Shown here piece by piece: positions 46,994-57,587 of a stretch of 64,000 bases of DNA. Position 1 is the first letter of the stretch; the number at the start of each line of letters is the position of its first letter. Both the position numbers and the translations under genes were made by a program. This stretch comes from Nitrospirota bacterium (GTDB lineage: Bacteria > Nitrospirota > JACRHL01), in NCBI GenBank assembly GCA_029881725.1, contig JAOUMB010000007.1, positions 1 to 64,000 of the forward strand, in the 5' to 3' direction. The notes beneath the pieces are model-generated. The model did no database searches. It had not been told where the DNA came from and saw only the letters and a program-made list of their open reading frames with translations.

Positions 46994-48715
46994 ATGATCC
47001 GCTTCCGGCATCTGTTCGGCATCGCCCGTGAGCTGGATCGCCAGCACGTGGAGGAGATGCGCGCGATCTATGTGAAGGCGTTCCCGTACCTGCCCGAGTA
47101 CGTGGACAAGCTGATCGGCTGGCTGGAGCATGGGGCCCCCGCCGGGGTGGAGCCGGTGCTGCTGCTGTCCCTGAGCGCGCACAAGGTGACCGGCTTTGCC
47201 TGGGTGCTGTATTTTCCCGACCGCCGGCTGGGGTACCTGGATTACCTGGCCAGCGATCCGGGCAGTTCCGCGCGGGGCATCGGCGGGGCCTTGTATGAGG
47301 CGCTGCGCGAACTGATGCAGCAGAAGGGGGCGCGCGGCCTGTTTCTGGAAGTGCCCCACGACGACCCGAAACTGCTGCGGGAGCCGGAGCGGGCGCCGCT
47401 GAACCGCAAGCGGCTGCGGTTTTACGAGCAGTACGGCGCCTTTCCGGTGGAGCATACCGCCTTCGACTGCACCGCCACCGCCGCCAACGAGGGGTGGATG
47501 ACCCATCTGGTGTTCGATCCGCTGGACCGTTCCCGCCCCCTGCGCGCCGCCGCCGCCCGCCGCTTTGTGCGGGCCCTGTACCGGCGCAAGTACGACCTGG
47601 ACCCGAAGGACCCGGTGCTGGCGGGGGTGATTGCCTCCTTCATCGATGACCCGGTGCGCCTGCGGTCTCCCCGTTACGTGCAGCCGGAGGTGGCGATGCG
47701 GGCGGTGCCCAAGCGGCTGGCGCGCATCAAGGTGGTCACCACCGAGCGCCATTGGCTGCACCACATGAAGGAAAAGGGGTATGTGGAACGCCCGGTGCGC
47801 ATGGAGGCGGTGCTCAAGGGGCTGGAGGGCATCGGCATGGAAAAGGTGGCGGCGCGCCACTATGGCGAGTCGCCCATCCGGGCGGTGCACACGGCGGCGC
47901 TGGTGGGGTATCTGGCCCGCGCCTCGGCCCGGCTGGACCCCAAGCAGCTGATCTATCCCACCGTGTTTCCGTTGCGGCGGCGGCAAAAACCGCCCCGCTC
48001 CTTCGAGATGCGCGCCGGATATTTTTGCCTGGACACCTTCACCCCCCTTGGCCACAACACCTATCGGGCCGCCCGTTCGGCGGTGGACGCGGCCCTTACC
48101 GGCGCCCGGCTGGTGCTGGACGGCGAGCGCTTCGCCTATGCCCTGTGCCGTCCTCCCGGCCACCACGCGGAGCCGGGGGCCTGGGGCGGCTTCTGTTATT
48201 TCAACAACGCCGCCATTGCCGCCCACTTTCTGTCCGCCCACGGCAAGGTGGCGTTGATCGACATCGACCACCACCACGGCAACGGCACCCAGGAGATCTT
48301 CTATCGCCGCAGCGACGTGCTGGTGATCAACCTGCATTGCAGCCCGGACCATGCCTATCCCTACTTCAGCGGCTTTGCCGACGAGCGCGGGGAGGGGGAG
48401 GGCAAGGGCTTCAACCTGAACTATCCGCTGCCGCCGGGTACCGGTGACGACGCCTACATGCGGGCCCTGGGGGATGCGGTGCACCACATCAAGCGGTTTG
48501 CGCCGGAGTTTCTGGTGGTGTCGCTGGGCTACGACATCATGCGCGGGGATCCCACCGGCACCTTCACCATCAGCGGCGGCGGCATGCGCTCCATCGGGCG
48601 GCGCCTGGGGGGGGTGAACCTGCCCACCCTGCTGGTGCAGGAGGGGGGGTATTCGTTGCGCAACCTGCGCATCGGTTCGCGGGCGCTGGCGGCGGGCCTG
48701 ACCGAACGGTGGTGA
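46994..48715 (+). CDS. GNAT-like acetyltransferase N-terminal domain fused to a histone deacetylase/acetylpolyamine amidohydrolase domain
   Basis: GNAT-like DYLASDPGSSARGIGGALYEALRELMQ; HDAC RPPGHHAEPGAWGGFCYFNNAAIAAHFL, VALIDIDHHHGNGTQEIFY, SLGYDIMRGDPTG. Confidence 0.88.
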   Translation: MIRFRHLFGIARELDRQHVEEMRAIYVKAFPYLPEYVDKLIGWLEHGAPAGVEPVLLLSLSAHKVTGFAWVLYFPDRRLGYLDYLASDPGSSARGIGGALYEALRELMQQKGARGLFLEVPHDDPKLLREPERAPLNRKRLRFYEQYGAFPVEHTAFDCTATAANEGWMTHLVFDPLDRSRPLRAAAARRFVRALYRRKYDLDPKDPVLAGVIASFIDDPVRLRSPRYVQPEVAMRAVPKRLARIKVVTTERHWLHHMKEKGYVERPVRMEAVLKGLEGIGMEKVAARHYGESPIRAVHTAALVGYLARASARLDPKQLIYPTVFPLRRRQKPPRSFEMRAGYFCLDTFTPLGHNTYRAARSAVDAALTGARLVLDGERFAYALCRPPGHHAEPGAWGGFCYFNNAAIAAHFLSAHGKVALIDIDHHHGNGTQEIFYRRSDVLVINLHCSPDHAYPYFSGFADERGEGEGKGFNLNYPLPPGTGDDAYMRALGDAVHHIKRFAPEFLVVSLGYDIMRGDPTGTFTISGGGMRSIGRRLGGVNLPTLLVQEGGYSLRNLRIGSRALAAGLTERW

Positions 48716-48898
48716 CCGGCTGCGGCTGAAGGGCATCACATCCTGAGCAAAGGGGCACCCCGATACGGCTTTTGTGGTATCCTTGCCCCCATTCCAACCG
48801 GATCGTTTCGCTGTTTTCTGACCCGTTTCGAAACCGATGTTTTACGTGTACACCGGCCGTTCCACTCTCATTTTCCACCCTGAAACCGGAGCCGCCCC

Positions 48899-49600
48899 GT
48901 GACCATCGGCATCGTTGTATTTCCAGGTTCCAACTGCGACCACGACGTTCACCACGTGATTACCGCCGTGAGTGGCGGCGAGGCCCGCTTCCTGTGGCAC
49001 AAGGACACCGACCTGAGCGGCATCTCCGCCGTGGTGCTGCCGGGAGGCTTTTCCTATGGTGACTACCTGCGCTGCGGAGCCATTGCCCGGGTCAGCCCGA
49101 TCATGGGCGAGGTGAAACGCTTCGCCGCCCAGGGGCGTCCGGTGGTCGGCATCTGCAACGGCTTTCAGGTGATGGTCGAGTCGGGCATCCTGCCCGGCGC
49201 GCTGGTGCGCAACCGGGACCTGCGCTTCATCTGCCAGCCGCAAACCCTGGTGGTGGAGCAGACCGACTCCCCCTACACTTCCGGCTACGCCCCCGGGCAG
49301 GTGGTGAACTTTCCCATCGCCCACGCGGACGGCAACTATTCGGCCAGCCCCGACACCCTCAGGATGCTCGAAAGCGAAGGGCGGGTGGCATTCCGCTACG
49401 CCGCCGCGGACGGCACCGTTAGCGATGCCACCAACCCCAACGGCAGTGCCGGCAACATTGCCGGCATCTTTGGCGACACCCGCAACGTGCTGGGCCTGAT
49501 GCCCCACCCGGAACGCAACGCCGAGGCGGCGCTGGGCGACGGCGCCGGACGTGCATTCTTCGACGGGCTGGTGGCCCACCTGCAGGGAGCTTCCGCATGA
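48899..49600 (+). CDS. purQ: Phosphoribosylformylglycinamidine synthase subunit PurQ (GTG start)
   Basis: [49 protein letters not shown]. Confidence 0.97.
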   Translation: MTIGIVVFPGSNCDHDVHHVITAVSGGEARFLWHKDTDLSGISAVVLPGGFSYGDYLRCGAIARVSPIMGEVKRFAAQGRPVVGICNGFQVMVESGILPGALVRNRDLRFICQPQTLVVEQTDSPYTSGYAPGQVVNFPIAHADGNYSASPDTLRMLESEGRVAFRYAAADGTVSDATNPNGSAGNIAGIFGDTRNVLGLMPHPERNAEAALGDGAGRAFFDGLVAHLQGASA

Positions 49601-51858
49601 GCGTGTATCTCAACCCCGACGAGCCGGAGGTCACCGCCGGGCTGGGTGCCGAATTCGGCCTCACCGCGGACGAATACAAGACCGCCTGCGAGATTGTCGG
49701 GCGCACCCCCACCTGGACCGAACTGGGTATTTTTTCGGTCATGTGGAGCGAACATTGCTCCTACAAAAGCAGCCGCGTGCACCTGAAGCGGCTGCCCACC
49801 GAGGGGCCGCAGGTGGTGCTGGGGCCGGGCGAGAACGCCGGTGCGGTGGATATCGGCGACGGCCTGTGCGCGGTGTTCAAGATGGAATCCCACAACCACC
49901 CGTCGTTCATCGAGCCGGTGCAGGGGGCGGCCACCGGCGTGGGCGGCATCCTGCGCGACGTGTTCACCATGGGCGCGCGCCCGGTGGCGCTGCTCAACAG
50001 CCTGCGCTTCGGTTCCCTGTCCCGCCCCCAAAATCGCTACCTGTTCTCCCATGTGGTGGAGGGCATCAGCCACTACGGCAACTGCGTGGGCGTGCCCACC
50101 GTGGGCGGCGAGGTGTACTTCAACGACATCTACAACCAGAATTGCCTGGTGAACGCCATGTGCGTGGGCATCGCCCGTTCCGACCGGCTGTTCATGGGGG
50201 TGGCCAAGGGGGTGGGCAACCCGGTCATGTACGTGGGCGCCAAAACCGGACGCGACGGCATCCACGGCGCCACCATGGCCAGCGAGGAGTTCGGCGAGAA
50301 CGAGGAAAAACGCCCCACGGTGCAGGTGGGCGACCCGTTCACCGAAAAGCTGCTGATCGAGGCGTGCATGGAACTGATGGCCCAGGACCACATCGAGGGC
50401 ATCCAGGACATGGGCGCCGCCGGTCTTACCAGTTCCTCCTGCGAGATGGCCAGCCGCGCCGGCACCGGCATCGAGATGATTCTGGACGACGTGCCGTGCC
50501 GCGAGGAGGGGATGACCCCCTACGAGATGATGCTCTCCGAGAGTCAGGAACGCATGCTGCTGGTGGCCCGCCCCGGCCACGAGGACGCGGTGCGGGCGAT
50601 TTTTGAAAAATGGGACCTGGAAGCGGCGGTGGTGGGCAAGGTGACCGACGACGGCATGCTGCGCCTCAAGTTCCAGGGCAACACCGTGTGCGAGATCCCG
50701 GTGCACCCGCTGGCGGAACAGGCCCCCCGCTATGAACGCCCGATGGCGGTGCCGGAATACCTGGACGCGTTGCAGGCCTTCGACCCCCACTCCCTGGCCG
50801 AGCCGAAGGATTTCAACGAGGTGCTGCTGGCCCTGCTGGCCGCGCCCACCATCGCCAGCAAGGAATGGGTGTTCGGCCAGTACGACCACATGGTGCAGGT
50901 GAACACCGAGGTGCCCCCCGGTTCCGACGCGGCGGTGCTGCGCATCCGCGACGAAAACGGCAACGACACCGGCCGTCACCTGGCCATGACCACCGACTGC
51001 AACAGCCGCCACTGCATGCTCAACCCCTATACCGGGGCGGCACTGGCGGTGGCCGAATGCGCGCGCAACATCGTCGCCTCCGGCGGCCGCCCGCTGGGTA
51101 TCACCGATTGCATGAACTTCGGCAACCCGGAGCGGCCGGACATCATGTGGCAGTTCGCCATGGCCGTGGAGGGCATTTCCGACGCCTGCAAGGCGCTGGA
51201 CGCCCCGGTGGTGTCGGGCAACGTGTCGCTGTATAACGAAACCCTGGGGCAGGGCATCTACCCGACTCCCACCATCGGCATGGTGGGCATTGTGGAAAAC
51301 GGGCGTTCCCCGGTCACCGCGTCGTTCAAGGACGACGGCGACATCATCGTGCTGGTGGGCACCACCGCCGACGACCTGGGCGGCTCCGAATACCTGGCCG
51401 TGTGGCATTCCCGCGAGCAGGGCCTTCCGCCCCAGCTGGATCTGACCCGGGCCCGCGCTACCAACGACGCGGTGCTGAAGCTGATGGACACCGGCTGCGT
51501 GAAAAGCTGCCACGATCTGGCCGAGGGGGGACTGGCGGTGGCCCTGGCGGAGTCCGCCATCGGCGGCCGCATCGGCTGTCAGGTGGGCATCGAGTCCAAC
51601 GGCCTGCGGCGGGATGAAGTGCTGTTTTCGGAAAGCCCGTCCCGCTTCATTCTGACCGTCAGCCCCGCCAACCGGGACGTGATGACGGAAACCCTCACCG
51701 AAAGCGGGGTGGCCTTTGCCGAACTCGGGTGGGTGCGGGGCGACCGGATCCAGATGGGCATCGATCGCAAGCTGACCGTGGACGTGGCGCTGGCGGCCGC
51801 CGCCGACACGTTCAAAAACAGCATTGCGAAAACCCTGGAAGGGGGCGCCGGATCGTGA
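49597..51858 (+). CDS. purL: Phosphoribosylformylglycinamidine synthase subunit PurL
   Basis: [68 protein letters not shown]. Confidence 0.97.
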   Translation: MSVYLNPDEPEVTAGLGAEFGLTADEYKTACEIVGRTPTWTELGIFSVMWSEHCSYKSSRVHLKRLPTEGPQVVLGPGENAGAVDIGDGLCAVFKMESHNHPSFIEPVQGAATGVGGILRDVFTMGARPVALLNSLRFGSLSRPQNRYLFSHVVEGISHYGNCVGVPTVGGEVYFNDIYNQNCLVNAMCVGIARSDRLFMGVAKGVGNPVMYVGAKTGRDGIHGATMASEEFGENEEKRPTVQVGDPFTEKLLIEACMELMAQDHIEGIQDMGAAGLTSSSCEMASRAGTGIEMILDDVPCREEGMTPYEMMLSESQERMLLVARPGHEDAVRAIFEKWDLEAAVVGKVTDDGMLRLKFQGNTVCEIPVHPLAEQAPRYERPMAVPEYLDALQAFDPHSLAEPKDFNEVLLALLAAPTIASKEWVFGQYDHMVQVNTEVPPGSDAAVLRIRDENGNDTGRHLAMTTDCNSRHCMLNPYTGAALAVAECARNIVASGGRPLGITDCMNFGNPERPDIMWQFAMAVEGISDACKALDAPVVSGNVSLYNETLGQGIYPTPTIGMVGIVENGRSPVTASFKDDGDIIVLVGTTADDLGGSEYLAVWHSREQGLPPQLDLTRARATNDAVLKLMDTGCVKSCHDLAEGGLAVALAESAIGGRIGCQVGIESNGLRRDEVLFSESPSRFILTVSPANRDVMTETLTESGVAFAELGWVRGDRIQMGIDRKLTVDVALAAAADTFKNSIAKTLEGGAGS

Positions 51859-53294
51859 GCGGATGCGAATTCACCCTGGAGGAACTGCGCCACGACAAAC
51901 CGCGCGAGGAGTGCGGCGTGGTGGGGGTGTTCAACCACCCGGAGGCGGCCAACCTGGCCTATCTGAGCCTGTATGCCCAGCAGCACCGGGGCCAGGAGGG
52001 GGCCGGCATCGTCAGCTACAACGCCGAGGACGATGAGTTCCACACCATCAAGGGGCAGGGGCTGGTGCCGGACATCTTCAGCCACGCCAAGCTGCAGAAG
52101 CTGCCGGGCAACTTCGCCATCGGCCACAACCGCTATTCCACCGCGGGCGGCGCCGGGCTCAAGAACGTGCAGCCGCTGGTGGCCAAATCGGCCCTGGGTA
52201 CCATCGCCATGGCCCACAACGGCAACCTGACCAACGCGGACCTGCTGCGCGAGCAACTGGAGGAGCAGGGGGCCATCTTCCAGTCCAGCATCGACAGCGA
52301 GGTGCTCCTGCACCTGATCGCCCGCTCCCGCGAAAAGAGTTTTCCCCGCCGCATCATCGACGCCATCGCCCAGGTGAAGGGTGGGTTTTCGCTGATCTTC
52401 CTCACCGAAGACAGCCTGGTGGGAGTGCGCGACCCGCACGGTTTCCGCCCCCTGTCCCTGGGGCGCTTCCTGGACGGCGGGTATGTGCTGGCCTCGGAAA
52501 CCTGCGCCTTCGACCTGATCGGCGCGGAGTTCGAGCGCGACATCCGCCCCGGCGAGATGGTGGTCATCAACGGCAGCGAGGTGTCCAGCTGCATGCCGTT
52601 CCAGATTCACGAGGGGGCATTCTGCATTTTCGAATACGTCTACTTCTCCCGCGTGGACAGCAAGATCGGCGGCAACACCGTGTGGACCGTGCGCAAGAAC
52701 CAGGGGCGGTTCCTGGCGCGGGAAACCCCGGTGGAGGCCGACGTGGTGATCCCGGTGCCGGATTCCGGTGTGGCCACCGCCATGGGGTTCGCCGAGGAGT
52801 CGGGCATCCCCTATGAGATGGGGCTGATCCGCAATCACTACGTGGGGCGTACCTTCATCGAGCCGCAGAGTTCCATCCGCCACTTCGGGGTGAAGATCAA
52901 GCTGAACCCGGTGCGCGAGGTGATCGAGGGCAAGCGCGTGGTGGTGGTGGACGATTCCATCGTGCGCGGCACCACCAGCCGCAAGATTGTGGAGATGATC
53001 CGCCGGGCGGGCGCCCGCGAGGTGCACATGCGCATCGGCTCGCCGAAGATCATTTCCCCCTGTTTTTACGGCATCGATACCCCCACCCGCGAGGAACTGA
53101 TCGGCTCCTCCAACAACGTGGAGGAAATCCGCCAGCACCTGACCGCCGACACCCTGGGCTACCTGAGCGAGGAGGGGCTGCTGGCCGCGTCCCCCAAGCT
53201 GGGCGGCTATTGCACCGCCTGCTTCAGCGGCAACTATCCGGTCAATGTGGTGTTCGACAAGCCGGAGCAGGGCGGCCTGTTCCAGGGCGGATAG
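51855..53294 (+). CDS. purF: Amidophosphoribosyltransferase (GTG start)
   Basis: [61 protein letters not shown]. Confidence 0.97.
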   Translation: MSGCEFTLEELRHDKPREECGVVGVFNHPEAANLAYLSLYAQQHRGQEGAGIVSYNAEDDEFHTIKGQGLVPDIFSHAKLQKLPGNFAIGHNRYSTAGGAGLKNVQPLVAKSALGTIAMAHNGNLTNADLLREQLEEQGAIFQSSIDSEVLLHLIARSREKSFPRRIIDAIAQVKGGFSLIFLTEDSLVGVRDPHGFRPLSLGRFLDGGYVLASETCAFDLIGAEFERDIRPGEMVVINGSEVSSCMPFQIHEGAFCIFEYVYFSRVDSKIGGNTVWTVRKNQGRFLARETPVEADVVIPVPDSGVATAMGFAEESGIPYEMGLIRNHYVGRTFIEPQSSIRHFGVKIKLNPVREVIEGKRVVVVDDSIVRGTTSRKIVEMIRRAGAREVHMRIGSPKIISPCFYGIDTPTREELIGSSNNVEEIRQHLTADTLGYLSEEGLLAASPKLGGYCTACFSGNYPVNVVFDKPEQGGLFQGG

Positions 53295-53346
53295 GCCCGC
53301 ATTTCATTTTTTGTCGCGGGGTCCGGTCTCCGGGAGAGGGAAGTCC

Positions 53347-54453
53347 ATGGGCGATACGCCTGACCATTCTGATCAGTCACTGCCGCCGGGAAAGCCGTTG
53401 AGCAACCCCGGCAAGCGCCATCATCGGCGACGGGAGGATCCGGCCGAGGCCGCACGCAAGTGGGATGCGCTGATGGCGCGTCTTGCGGAGCTGGAAGCGG
53501 CCCCCAACGGCGACCTGCTGCGCGGCCTGCTGAACACCGTGTGCCGCTTCTTCGAGGGCGATGCGGAACGGCGCGACCTGAAGCTGGCCCACTATGCGCT
53601 CAAGGAGAGCCGTCAGGCGCTGGAGGTGTTTGCCCAGTACCGGCACGTGCCCAAGATCAGCATCTTCGGCTCGGCGCGCACCGAATCGGACCACCCGGAC
53701 TATGTGCTGGCCCGTGACTTTGCCCACCGCATGGCGACCCACGGCTACATGTCCATCACCGGCGCCGGCGGCGGCATCATGGAGGCGGCCAACCTGGGCG
53801 CCGGTCGCGAAATGAGCTTCGGGGTGAACATCGACCTGCCGTTCGAGCAGTACGCCAACGAATTCATCGACGGCGACCCGAAGCTGGTGCAGTTCCGCTT
53901 CTTCTTCACCCGCAAACTGTATTTCATGAAGGAGAGCACGGCCCTGGCCCTGTTCCCCGGTGGCTACGGCACCCTGGACGAGGGGTTCGAGGCGCTCACC
54001 CTGATCCAGACCGGCAAGAGCACGCCGATGCCCATCGTGCTCATGGAGCATCCGGGCGGGGAGTACTGGTCCGACTGGCTGGAGTATGTGGAGAACCGCC
54101 TTCTGGCGCGCGGCATGATTCACCGCAACGACCTGGACCTGTTCCGCATCTGCCACACGGTGGAGGAAGCGGTGGAGGAGGTGTTGCGCTTCTTCCGCGT
54201 GTTCCATTCGGCGGTGCGCACCCGCGACGGGGTGGCCATCTGGCTGTGGCGGGCGCTGGAGGATGAGGAACTGGAGCAGCTCAACGAGTCGTTCGAGGAC
54301 CTGCTGGGCGGCGGCAAAATCCGCCAGCCCATCTCCCCCGGCATGCAGGTGTCCGACACCGAGACCGACGTGATGAGCTTCATCGAGGTGCCCATGGACC
54401 ATCGCCACCAGGGGCGCCTGCGCCAGTTGATCGACGCCATTAACCGGCTGTAA
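53347..54453 (+). CDS. LOG family (TIGR00730-like) protein
   Basis: ISIFGSARTESDHPDY; GAGGGIMEAANLGA; FPGGYGTLDEGFEALTLIQTGK. Confidence 0.92.
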   Translation: MGDTPDHSDQSLPPGKPLSNPGKRHHRRREDPAEAARKWDALMARLAELEAAPNGDLLRGLLNTVCRFFEGDAERRDLKLAHYALKESRQALEVFAQYRHVPKISIFGSARTESDHPDYVLARDFAHRMATHGYMSITGAGGGIMEAANLGAGREMSFGVNIDLPFEQYANEFIDGDPKLVQFRFFFTRKLYFMKESTALALFPGGYGTLDEGFEALTLIQTGKSTPMPIVLMEHPGGEYWSDWLEYVENRLLARGMIHRNDLDLFRICHTVEEAVEEVLRFFRVFHSAVRTRDGVAIWLWRALEDEELEQLNESFEDLLGGGKIRQPISPGMQVSDTETDVMSFIEVPMDHRHQGRLRQLIDAINRL

Positions 54454-54464
54454 GCCCGCGCGTC

Positions 54465-55121
54465 GTGGCCAGTGCAAAACAAACCGGGAAGGCGGGCCGG
54501 AAAAAGGCCGCCCCGGTGGCCGAGGTGCTGCGGGTGCTGGCGGAACTGTACCCGGACGCCGAGTGCGCGCTGACCTATCGCAATCCGTATGAACTGTTGA
54601 TCGCCACCATCCTGTCCGCCCAGTGCACCGACGCGCGGGTGAACATGGTGACCCCGGCGCTGTTCGAAAAATTCCCCACCCCCGAGGCCATGGCGGCGGC
54701 GGACCTGGACGACATTGTCGAACTGGTCCGCTCCACCGGCTTTTTCAACAACAAGGCCAGGAACATCCTGGCCTGCTGCCGCGACATCGTGACCCGCCAC
54801 GGCGGTGAAGTGCCGGGCACGCTGGACGACCTGGTAAAGCTGGCCGGTGTGGGCCGCAAGACCGCCAACGTGGTGTTGGGCAATGCCTTCGGCGTGCCGG
54901 GCATTACCGTGGATACCCATCTGGGACGGGTTTCCCGCAGGCTGGGGCTGACCCGGAATGAAGACCCGGTAAAGGTCGAGTTCGACCTGATGAAGAAGAT
55001 TCCCAAGGACCAGTGGACGCTGTTTTCCCACCGGGTGATCCACCACGGCCGCGCCCTGTGCGCCGCCCGCAAGCCAAAATGCGAGGTCTGCCCGCTTTCG
55101 GGGGTGTGCCCGGCGGCGTAG
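54465..55121 (+). CDS. nth: Endonuclease III (GTG start)
   Basis: NPYELLIATILSAQCTDARVN; LPGVGRKTANVV-like LAGVGRKTANVVLGNAFG; VDTHLGRVSRRLGL; Fe-S CAARKPKCEVCPLSGVC. Confidence 0.97.
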   Translation: MASAKQTGKAGRKKAAPVAEVLRVLAELYPDAECALTYRNPYELLIATILSAQCTDARVNMVTPALFEKFPTPEAMAAADLDDIVELVRSTGFFNNKARNILACCRDIVTRHGGEVPGTLDDLVKLAGVGRKTANVVLGNAFGVPGITVDTHLGRVSRRLGLTRNEDPVKVEFDLMKKIPKDQWTLFSHRVIHHGRALCAARKPKCEVCPLSGVCPAA

Positions 55122-55253
55122 GGGGATCAGGTCCGGTAAGCGGATTACCGGGATGTCGGTCCCGAAAAATAGCCGAAAAATTATCCCGCGCCTTCTGGAC
55201 ATCCGTTTTGGCGCGTTGTACCGTGAACTATATACACGATTTTTGTTGCGTGG

Positions 55254-55898
55254 ATGGGAGGTATGGTCATGGGGAATTCAGGTACACGGGTTCGAAGGGG
55301 GTGGGCGCGGGTTCTGGTTGCTGGCGTGGCGGTTCTGCTGCTCGCGTCGTGCGCCTCAAAATTTCGCTCGACTCCGTCGGAATTGACGGAAGTCAGGTCG
55401 AACGAGGGGGTGGTGGTGGGCTCGTTTTATCTGGAAACGGAATCAGCACCAGAGAAGGAGAGAGCACTGGCCTTTCTTGGGGGAGCCAAAGCCGGGAAAC
55501 GAGGATTTACGGTTTCTGTCGTCCGTATTCCGGATACCCGGATGGGGGCCCTGTGGAAGATGCTAACCGGGGATGCTGATTATACTCTGGACGTGGAACC
55601 GGGCCAGGAACGTGTTTTCGTCAAAAAACTTCCGGTCGGTCACTATCGGGTTTCCAGTATTTCCACGCAATGGGGCAACGGCTCCTTGTCGTACAGTCCA
55701 AATCTGCAGTTTTCCGTGCTGCCCAACCAGACGACCTATATCGGAAAGAGTATCACCCGCATGCCGTATCGCATCCGGGGGGGAAGCCAGGTGGACCAGC
55801 GGGTGGAGGATGAGCAGGAAAAGGCCATGGTGGCGCTTGCGGAAGGCTTTCCCACTCTTCCCGGACCGGTGGTCACAGAGTTGATGCGGCAGCGGTAG
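55254..55898 (+). CDS. Lipoprotein, uncharacterised (start may be downstream)
   Basis: VLVAGVAVLLLASCASKF lipobox; lower-GC than neighbours. Confidence 0.75.
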   Translation: MGGMVMGNSGTRVRRGWARVLVAGVAVLLLASCASKFRSTPSELTEVRSNEGVVVGSFYLETESAPEKERALAFLGGAKAGKRGFTVSVVRIPDTRMGALWKMLTGDADYTLDVEPGQERVFVKKLPVGHYRVSSISTQWGNGSLSYSPNLQFSVLPNQTTYIGKSITRMPYRIRGGSQVDQRVEDEQEKAMVALAEGFPTLPGPVVTELMRQR

Positions 55899-55971
55899 CG
55901 GAAGGGGGATTTCCCCCGGAGGGAGAGGCTACCCGTCCACCGGCGTTCGCTCCCGGAGCCGGTCCGTACCC

Positions 55972-56691
55972 CTAGTAGCGGACGTTCAGCCCGACCGTGG
56001 GGCCGGAAAACCGCACGCTGAGGTCCGAGGAGAGGTTGGCGTGCTCGTAGATGTAGTTCCACCAGCGCCACCCGGCAAAGGCTTCGGCTCCGGGGGTGAT
56101 GGTGGCCACCGCGCGCACTTCCGACTCGCCGAACAGGGTGATCAGGTCGGAATGTCCCCCCAGGCCGCCCAGCATGCGGGCGCGCAGTCCCACCGGGCCG
56201 GTGTGCGGGATAAGCCCCATCTCGAAGCCCAGCATCAGCTGCCCGGAGCCGTCGTCGCGGTGGCCGCGGGTGCCAGTACTTACCTCGCGCACGATGGCGT
56301 CCATCTCGATCCAACTGAAGCCGAGCAAGGTACGCATGGCCAGTCCCGGGGATGTTCCGGGGCCGAAGGACGAGGTGGCCAGCAGGGCGTGCCAGTCGCG
56401 CAGGTCCACTTTGGTGACCACCGTGTCCGGGCCGATGGTGTTCAGGCCGCCAAAATCCACGTTGTATCCGGGGGGGACGTCGGTGGAGAAGGTGCCGCCT
56501 CCCTGACTGACGCCGAATTCCCAGGCTGCGCCGCCGGGTCCTTTGCCCGACACCGGCACCGTGGCGCGCAGGGTGGGGAAAAAGACGTCCCGATCCTGGC
56601 CGTTCAGGTCCAGATCGGTTACACAGGCGCTCAGCGTGGCCAGGATGGCCACGGCGACGATCCGTCCAGATTTGCGCCCCGGAAGTTGCAT
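55972..56691 (-). CDS. Lipoprotein/beta-rich outer-membrane-like protein, uncharacterised family (copy 1)
   Basis: ILATLSACVTDLDLNGQDRDVFFPTLRATVPVSG...AEAFAGWRWWNYIYEHANLSSDLSVRFSGPTVGLNVRY. Confidence 0.78.
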   Translation of the reverse strand: MQLPGRKSGRIVAVAILATLSACVTDLDLNGQDRDVFFPTLRATVPVSGKGPGGAAWEFGVSQGGGTFSTDVPPGYNVDFGGLNTIGPDTVVTKVDLRDWHALLATSSFGPGTSPGLAMRTLLGFSWIEMDAIVREVSTGTRGHRDDGSGQLMLGFEMGLIPHTGPVGLRARMLGGLGGHSDLITLFGESEVRAVATITPGAEAFAGWRWWNYIYEHANLSSDLSVRFSGPTVGLNVRY

Positions 56692-56801
56692 GCCCCCCGC
56701 CTCCATTGCTCCCTTATGAAGCATGGCACCGGGACGGGCCGCTTTCAAGGCCTCTTCCCGACGTGCAAATGTGCGCCATAAGCGGCGCCGGGCCAAACGC
56801 T

Positions 56802-57518
56802 TTAATAGCGTATGTTCAGCCCCAGCGTGGGCCCGGAAATCTGGGTATCCAGTTCGGACAGGAAGTCGGAGTGCAGGTACGAATAGCTCCACCACCGCCA
56901 CCCGGCAAAGGCTTCCGCGTTGGGGGTGAAACGGGCCACCCCGATCAGCTCCCCCTCGCCAAAAAAGGTGATCAGGTTGGAATGCCCCCCCACGCCGCCC
57001 ACCATTCGTCCGCGCCAGCCCAGAATCCCCGAACGCGGAATCACCCCCATCTGCATGCCGAGCAGGAACTGTCCCGTACCGTCGTCCCAGTAGGTGGGTC
57101 CGCCGGGAGAGGCTGTGTTCAGCGTGACGTCCATTTCGACCCAGTTGAAGCCCACCATTACCCCGCCCGCCATTCCCGGCGGGGTGTTCCCGTCATAGGA
57201 GGCCGTGGAGAGCGTCGCCTGCCACACCCGCAGGTCGATGTCGGTGGTCACGGTGTCGGCGCTCCCCCCGGTGTTCAGGCCACCAAAGTCGACCGTGGAG
57301 CCCGGCGGCACGTCGTTGGAAAACGACCCGCTGCCCTGGGACACGCCGAACTCCCATTCGCCCCCGCCGCCGGACATGGGCACCGTGGCGCGCAGGGTGG
57401 GAAAGAACGCGTCCCGGTCCTGGCCGTCCAGGTCCACGATGTCCGTGGCGCAGCCGCTCAGCCCCGCCAGCAGTGCCAACGATGCACCCAGGGTGACAAT
57501 GTGTGTGCGGATGGTCAT
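56802..57518 (-). CDS. Lipoprotein/beta-rich outer-membrane-like protein, uncharacterised family (copy 2)
   Basis: LLAGLSGCATDIVDLDGQDRDAFFPTLRATVPMSG...AEAFAGWRWWSYSYLHSDFLSELDTQISGPTLGLNIRY. Confidence 0.78.
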   Translation of the reverse strand: MTIRTHIVTLGASLALLAGLSGCATDIVDLDGQDRDAFFPTLRATVPMSGGGGEWEFGVSQGSGSFSNDVPPGSTVDFGGLNTGGSADTVTTDIDLRVWQATLSTASYDGNTPPGMAGGVMVGFNWVEMDVTLNTASPGGPTYWDDGTGQFLLGMQMGVIPRSGILGWRGRMVGGVGGHSNLITFFGEGELIGVARFTPNAEAFAGWRWWSYSYLHSDFLSELDTQISGPTLGLNIRY

Positions 57519-57587
57519 GCGGTCTCTCTCGCGAGTGGTGATTCCTCGCCGGGAGCATGCCATGCGGCGGAGCGCCCTTTCAAGGGC

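Noticed and set aside
46946-48739. 597-aa minus-strand ORF antisense to the GNAT-HDAC gene
   Set aside because: Shadow ORF
49396-51513. 705-aa minus-strand ORF antisense to purL
   Set aside because: Shadow ORF, His/Gly/Ala-rich
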